From a virus: a stretch of DNA of 38,268 nt. The notes under the pieces are model-generated. The model was not told where the DNA came from, did no database searches, and was given only the letters and a program-made list of their open reading frames with translations. The number at the start of each line of letters is the position of its first letter. Position 1 is the stretch's first letter. The translations under genes were made by a program, and so were the position numbers. Positions 35,085-38,268 of this stretch are shown here, in pieces. Location of the stretch: the IMG/VR virus record IMGVR_UViG_3300025889_000337, positions 1-38,268 of that record. One strand, given 5' to 3'.

Positions 35085-35090
35085 TGAATA

Positions 35091-35585
35091 ATGGTTATCC
35101 TGAAAAGGATTGCTCCCGTGGTTGCGCTTCTTGCCGCACTTGTTGTGGTACAGCCACCAGCCGCCCAGAGCATGACTATTCAAGAAGCACCAGCAACTTT
35201 GGTGAAGAAAGTAAGATATTCAGCAACTCCGCTGAGCACAAACACAAGACCATCAACAATTAGGTCCAAGGTCTATCGTGCTTGGAAGAACAGGGAGTTT
35301 CGGTGGAGCAGTGAGACACAGTGGCGCTGCTTCGACAACATAATCAAGAAGGAATCAGCATGGAGTCCATGGTCTACCAATGGTATTGGATGGGAGGAGA
35401 CTGGTGGAATTCCACAGGCTCACCCATCTAGAAAGATGAGAACCGCTGGAAGAGACTATCGAACAAATGCTTGGACTCAGGTCCGTTGGGGTCTGGGATA
35501 TATCTATAGCGTATATGGTACTCCATGCAGAGCATGGTCGAAGTGGCAGTATCGTGCCGCAACACAAAGATACGGCTGGTACTAG
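35091..35585 (+). CDS. Secreted lytic transglycosylase-like lysin
   Basis: The 164-residue product begins with a clear signal peptide: a positive start, a hydrophobic core of about 15 residues and an Ala-Gln-Ser cleavage region near residue 27. The mature part has the goose-lysozyme/SLT pattern with catalytic Glu88 in KKESAW, then GGIPQAHPSRKM, the TNAWTQVRWGLGYI helix and a terminal YGWY. It resembles actinobacterial SLT proteins that cut peptidoglycan between MurNAc and GlcNAc. Export by the host Sec pathway would remove the need for a holin to reach the wall; no holin is seen here. Confidence 0.88.
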   Translation: MVILKRIAPVVALLAALVVVQPPAAQSMTIQEAPATLVKKVRYSATPLSTNTRPSTIRSKVYRAWKNREFRWSSETQWRCFDNIIKKESAWSPWSTNGIGWEETGGIPQAHPSRKMRTAGRDYRTNAWTQVRWGLGYIYSVYGTPCRAWSKWQYRAATQRYGWY

Positions 35586-35592
35586 ACAGCCA

Positions 35593-35664
35593 ACCTCCTT
35601 GGTATAATGGTTATCACGCTGCTCTCATAAGGCAGAGAAGATGGTTCAATTCCATCAGGAGGTA
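35593..35664 (+). tRNA. tRNA with CAT anticodon (Met or Ile2)
   Basis: Acceptor ACCTCCT pairs perfectly with AGGAGGT; the T arm is GATGG-TTCAATT-CCATC; the anticodon stem CTGCT/GGCAG holds loop CTCATAA with CAT. The D stem is weak. The CCA is not encoded. A CAT anticodon can be elongator Met or, after lysidine modification, Ile for AUA; heavy AUA use in the tail genes favours the latter. Confidence 0.82.
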
Positions 35665-35667
35665 CTT

Positions 35668-35740
35668 GCCACCTTAACTCAGAGGCCAGAGTTCCCGCCT
35701 TGTAAGCGGGCAGTCGTCGGTTCGATTCCGACAGGTGGCT
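35668..35740 (+). tRNA. tRNA-Thr (TGT)
   Basis: Acceptor GCCACCT/AGGTGGC, D stem ACTC/GAGT, anticodon stem CCCGC/GCGGG with loop CTTGTAA (TGT, reads ACA), T arm GTCGG/CCGAC. All stems are complete. No CCA encoded. Discriminator base T. Confidence 0.93.
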
Positions 35741-35746
35741 CGCAGA

Positions 35747-35817
35747 TGCGGGATGGTGTAATGGCAGCACGAATGACTTTGGATCATTCTGTCAAGGTTC
35801 GAATCCTTGTCCCGCAG
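35747..35817 (+). tRNA. tRNA-Gln (TTG)
   Basis: Acceptor TGCGGGA/TCCCGCA, anticodon stem AATGA/TCATT with loop CTTTGGA (TTG, reads CAA), T arm CAAGG/CCTTG with TTCGAAT loop. The U1-A72 pair is usual for glutamine tRNAs. No CCA encoded. Confidence 0.93.
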
Positions 35818-35823
35818 CGATCA

Positions 35824-35895
35824 CCACAGGTAGTGAAACGGTCATCACGCGATTCTGATACAGTCGTATTGGAAGTTCGATTCTTCCCCTGTGGA
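35824..35895 (+). tRNA. tRNA-Ile (GAT)
   Basis: Acceptor CCACAGG/CCTGTGG, D stem GTGA/TCAC, anticodon stem CGATT/AGTCG with loop CTGATAC (GAT), T arm GGAAG/CTTCC. Reads AUC and AUU. C at position 38 is unusual but the cloverleaf is complete. No CCA encoded. Confidence 0.85.
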
Positions 35896-35906
35896 CGCAA
35901 CAACAT

Positions 35907-35977
35907 GCGGCTGTTGCATAATGGTAGTGCCTCTGCCTTCCAAGCAGACGGTGCCAGTTCGATTCTGGTCAGCCGCT
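35907..35977 (+). tRNA. tRNA-Gly (TCC)
   Basis: Acceptor GCGGCTG/CAGCCGC, anticodon stem TCTGC/GCAGA with loop CTTCCAA (TCC, reads GGA), T arm GCCAG/CTGGT with TTCGATT loop. Complete cloverleaf, discriminator T. GGA is among the commonest glycine codons of the tail genes. Confidence 0.92.
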
Positions 35978-35989
35978 CAAGGAGATGAA

Positions 35990-36115
35990 ATGACAAACAG
36001 ATCACTTATGACGTTCTACTGCATGGTCAAAGATGGTGACTCATATGTCATCAAGCCATATGTAAATCTATATGATGGCATGGTTGAGATATTGTTGCCC
36101 AGAAGGTATTCATAA
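35990..36115 (+). CDS. Small protein after the tRNA cluster, unknown
   Basis: A 41-residue ORF from ATG 35990 with AAGGAG at 35979-35984. The product has a beta-like composition (FYCMVKDGDSYVIKPYV, then MVEILLP). No family is recognised. The ribosome site and the reading frame placed directly after tRNA-Gly are the reasons to keep it; it could also be part of a tRNA-processing leader. Confidence 0.52.
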   Translation: MTNRSLMTFYCMVKDGDSYVIKPYVNLYDGMVEILLPRRYS

Positions 36116-36124
36116 TGCTACAAT
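36095..36124 (+). promoter_or_regulatory. Promoter before the glycosyltransferase and tmRNA
   Basis: TTGCCC (36095-36100) and TACAAT (36119-36124) are separated by 18 bases, with TGC directly before the -10 as an extended -10. The leader of about 16 bases carries GAGAGG before ATG 36147. Confidence 0.55.
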
Positions 36125-36146
36125 ATAGCCGACAGAGAGGCTTGGA

Positions 36147-37352
36147 ATGAGAATAGGATTTGGCTCCACAGACTGGGGCGACCACATGGAGGCCCAGCCC
36201 GGTGGCTGCACAAACATGCGAGCAGTAATACCAACAATTGGTTTGTCTCAGATAGGACATGAAGTCAATGTTGGTGAGATTGGATGGAAGAATGGTGAGG
36301 GGTTCGTAATAGTTCCACCGTCATACCGTCTCACTCATGCCAAGGATCGCGGTCCAATCAAGAACTATTCTCAGTGCTTCGACAAACTAGACGTGGTAGT
36401 CCTAAAATTGTTCATGTGGAAAGATGCGTCTGAATATATCAAGAAGGCTCAGTCCTATGGCCAGACTGTCATCATTGACACTGACGACCACTTTGAGCAA
36501 CTTCCTATCGACAACATGGCCTACCACACCACTGACCCAAAGAACAATCCAGACAACAATCGCAAGTTCATGATTGAGACGTACAGGATTGTTGATGGGA
36601 TAACGGCCAGCACCAAGTTCCTTGAGGACAAGGCCAGAAAACACAATGAGACTGTCTACAAGGTTCCAAACTCACTAGATCCATCAGACTTCATAAGAAA
36701 GATTGATGGCGCTGGATGGAAGCCAACCATTGGCTGGGTGGGAATCATGCTCTGGCGTGTAGAAGACATAAAGGAAGTCTCTGCTCCGCTGAGAACGGTA
36801 CTTGAGGAGCACGATCTTCGATTCCATCACTCAGGCATCGTCCTTGACAAGCCTCATTGGTTTGCAGAGGCGGCAGGATTTGGTCCAGAAAGAATGTCTG
36901 GATATGTCGGGGCTAGGCCAAAATTCTACCCCAACATTCTTATGCCAATAGACATAGGCATAGTCCCTTTGACCAACAACCCTTTCAACGAGGCAAAGAG
37001 TTCTCTCAAGGGCCTTGAGTATGCCATGTCAATGATCCCATTCGTGGCATCAGACACATACGAATATCGTGAACTGGCTGAGATGGGGTGTGGTAGAATA
37101 GCAAAGAGACCAAAGGACTGGATTCGCCATCTTGAGGAACTGCTAGATCCAGAAGTCAGGATCGCTGAGGCTCATAAGAACTATGAGGTTGCGGTTAACA
37201 ACTTCAGCACCTTCAAGATGAAGTATCGGTGGTCGGAGGCCATTGAACTGATTCACATGAAGGCTCAGGATAGGCGAAGAAAGGCTGCTAGGTCTCAAAG
37301 CACGGGGCAGAAAGGTTTCGACCCTTCAAAGTTCTTGGCCGCAAAAACCTAA
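36147..37352 (+). CDS. GT4-like glycosyltransferase
   Basis: The 401-residue product has a GT-B layout: an N-terminal Rossmann-like half (VVVLKLFMW, VIIDTDDHFEQL) and a C-terminal half with IGWVGIMLW, IDIGIVPLTNNPFNEAKSSLKGLEYAM and a VASDTYEYREL segment, the nucleotide-sugar site pattern of GT4 enzymes. It may glycosylate host surface polymers, DNA bases or virion proteins; the acceptor cannot be told. Its last 49 bases are also the 5' end of the tmRNA, so the final residues (GQKGFDPSKF) are constrained by RNA. Confidence 0.82.
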   Translation: MRIGFGSTDWGDHMEAQPGGCTNMRAVIPTIGLSQIGHEVNVGEIGWKNGEGFVIVPPSYRLTHAKDRGPIKNYSQCFDKLDVVVLKLFMWKDASEYIKKAQSYGQTVIIDTDDHFEQLPIDNMAYHTTDPKNNPDNNRKFMIETYRIVDGITASTKFLEDKARKHNETVYKVPNSLDPSDFIRKIDGAGWKPTIGWVGIMLWRVEDIKEVSAPLRTVLEEHDLRFHHSGIVLDKPHWFAEAAGFGPERMSGYVGARPKFYPNILMPIDIGIVPLTNNPFNEAKSSLKGLEYAMSMIPFVASDTYEYRELAEMGCGRIAKRPKDWIRHLEELLDPEVRIAEAHKNYEVAVNNFSTFKMKYRWSEAIELIHMKAQDRRRKAARSQSTGQKGFDPSKFLAAKT

Positions 37353-37530
37353 CAAAATATAACAAACGGCACAAATAGACAATCATTCGCCCTAGCCGCA
37401 TAGTTAGGGCCGCGCCACGTCTGCGTTGGAACAGAAAGACGTTCTTGTAGTATAATCTAATTAAGCAATACAGTATGTTAGGGTCAATGAGTGAAGAAGT
37501 GGGACGCGAGTTCGATTCTCGCCTGCTCCA
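37304..37530 (+). ncRNA. ssrA: Compact transfer-messenger RNA (tmRNA)
   Basis: 5' GGGGCAG (37304-37310) pairs with CTGCTCC (37523-37529) as the acceptor stem, with one G-U pair and A as discriminator. The 5' element GGTTTCGAC and the 3' element GGACGCGAGTTCGATTCTCGC are the tRNA-like-domain signatures of bacterial tmRNA. The tag frame 37368-37403 reads GTNRQSFALAA then TAG, and its end is in a GCCCTA/TAGGGC stem, as in other tmRNAs. A CCCTTC/GAAGtGGG helix fits the closing stem. At 227 bases it is much shorter than bacterial tmRNAs of about 350. tmRNA with the host SmpB protein releases stalled ribosomes and tags the chain for degradation. Its promoter is probably that of the glycosyltransferase. 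Confidence 0.93.
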
Positions 37531-37570
37531 CCTAACGCTGGAAGGCAAATAAAAATAAGAGGTGTATTAG

Positions 37571-38268
37571 ATGGCAAAAAGGTTTTTAGTTGACCTAGAC
37601 CTTAATACCAATCAACTACAGAACGCTGTCATTCAGACAGCATCAGTAGACCCTTCTGGCGTTACAGGTCGAATCTATTTCAACAATGTGTCAAACTTTC
37701 TTAAGGTTTATGACGGCTCTTCTTGGCAGAATCTGACAACCGGAACCAGTGGCGCAGCGGCAGTCTCTCTAACTGGAGACGTTACAGGAAATGCCTCTGT
37801 TGTTGCTGGGGTAATAACAGTAAACACAACAATAGGTGCCAATTCGGTAGCACTTGGAACCGACACTACAGGAAACTATGTTGCCAGTGTTGATGCTGGT
37901 AACTATATCAACATCACCGGAACTGCTGGCGAAGGCTGGGCTCCAGTGTTCGCTGTTGACGCAACCACTGCAAGCACAGCATCAAAAGTAGTCGCAAGAG
38001 ATGCATCTGGTGATGTGTATGCAAGAACATTCATTGGTAATCTAACTGGAACTGCTACAAGCGCTAACCATGCAGATACTGCTAGTGCAGTTGATTGGTC
38101 AGGGGTGACAAGCAAACCAGATCCAGTTGTTACAGTAGTGCTTTCTGGAGATGTCACTGGAAATGCAAACGCCACACTGACAGATCTTGGAAATGCATCA
38201 GTATCCATAACAACATCAATTGCAGCAAACTCCGTTGCTCTTGGCACAGACACAACTGGCGACTATGT
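37571..38268 (+). CDS. Repetitive fibre-like protein, 3' end outside the window
   Basis: ATG 37571 follows AAGAGGTG. The visible 232 residues begin with a short MAKRFLVDLDLNTNQLQNA segment, like N-termini of phage fibres that attach to the tail, followed by an RIYFNN beta unit and then Gly/Thr/Ser-rich repeats. LTGDVTGNA and NSVALGTDTTG each occur twice, 124 and 129 codons apart, and the second copy runs off the edge. A second fibre or virion appendage is likely. Confidence 0.75.
   Translation, partial: MAKRFLVDLDLNTNQLQNAVIQTASVDPSGVTGRIYFNNVSNFLKVYDGSSWQNLTTGTSGAAAVSLTGDVTGNASVVAGVITVNTTIGANSVALGTDTTGNYVASVDAGNYINITGTAGEGWAPVFAVDATTASTASKVVARDASGDVYARTFIGNLTGTATSANHADTASAVDWSGVTSKPDPVVTVVLSGDVTGNANATLTDLGNASVSITTSIAANSVALGTDTTGDY

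Noticed and set aside
35601-35610. GGTATAATGG as a promoter
   Set aside because: It is the D arm of the CAT tRNA; resemblance to a -10 box is coincidental.
37451-37456. TATAAT as a promoter before the right-hand fibre gene
   Set aside because: It lies inside the tmRNA, far from ATG 37571, so it is more likely part of the RNA's structured or spacer region.
37903-38253. Minus-strand ORF opposite the right-hand fibre gene
   Set aside because: Same reason as the other complement ORF: an effect of low-complexity repeats.

Overview
The window is one strand of a tailed double-stranded DNA phage genome, cut at both ends. Every convincing gene reads on the + strand, and most neighbours overlap by 1 to 20 bases. 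The left edge falls inside a tape measure gene and the right edge inside a repetitive fibre-like gene. The genes recognised include a long tape measure protein, tail-tip and fibre proteins, a replication set, both terminase subunits, five tRNAs and a tmRNA. No integrase or repressor is visible, so nothing here points to a temperate lifestyle. The long tape measure followed directly by tail-tip genes, with no sheath gene seen, suggests a long non-contractile tail. The host is probably an actinobacterium of moderate GC. This is inferred from a secreted lytic transglycosylase of actinobacterial type, a tmRNA tag ending in ALAA, and several promoters placed for leaderless mRNAs.

Layout. 1-16693: tail module, with tape measure protein, a small tail-tip protein, a very large minor tail protein, three further structural proteins, a 1389-residue fibre ending in a peptidase G2 self-cleaving domain, a short coiled-coil protein and a lectin-like protein. 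16680-18547: HNH endonuclease, metallophosphoesterase, zinc ribbon and a MerR-like DNA-binding protein. 18547-27299: replication, with small unknown proteins, a DnaB-like helicase, a DnaG-like primase, a single-stranded DNA-binding protein candidate, a DNA polymerase III alpha subunit, a MazG-like enzyme and a RecA-like recombinase. 27296-30345: recombination and nucleotide metabolism, with a small PD-(D/E)xK protein, a Cas4-like nuclease, a RuvC-like resolvase, an Nmad1-like protein and several tiny zinc-ribbon proteins. 30367-33775: packaging, with terminase small and large subunits and an HNH endonuclease. 33765-37530: translation and accessory genes, with a SpoU-type RNA methyltransferase, small unknowns, a secreted lytic transglycosylase, five tRNA genes (CAT, TGT, TTG, GAT, TCC anticodons), a glycosyltransferase and a compact tmRNA overlapping its 3' end. 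37571 to the right edge: a repetitive fibre-like protein.

How it works together. Polymerase, helicase, primase, SSB and RecA make the phage largely self-sufficient at the replication fork. Two junction-nuclease candidates and the Cas4-like nuclease would process recombination intermediates before packaging by the terminase and its neighbouring HNH protein. The tRNAs, RNA methyltransferase and tmRNA form a translation-support block. Small promoters with TATAAT-like -10 boxes, several with an extended TGN, sit before the coiled-coil/lectin pair, the SSB, the polymerase, a small Cys protein, the lysin and the glycosyltransferase. The most distinctive items are the phage tmRNA, the promoter nested inside a perfect hairpin before the polymerase, and a 13-bp inverted repeat near 34.8 kb.
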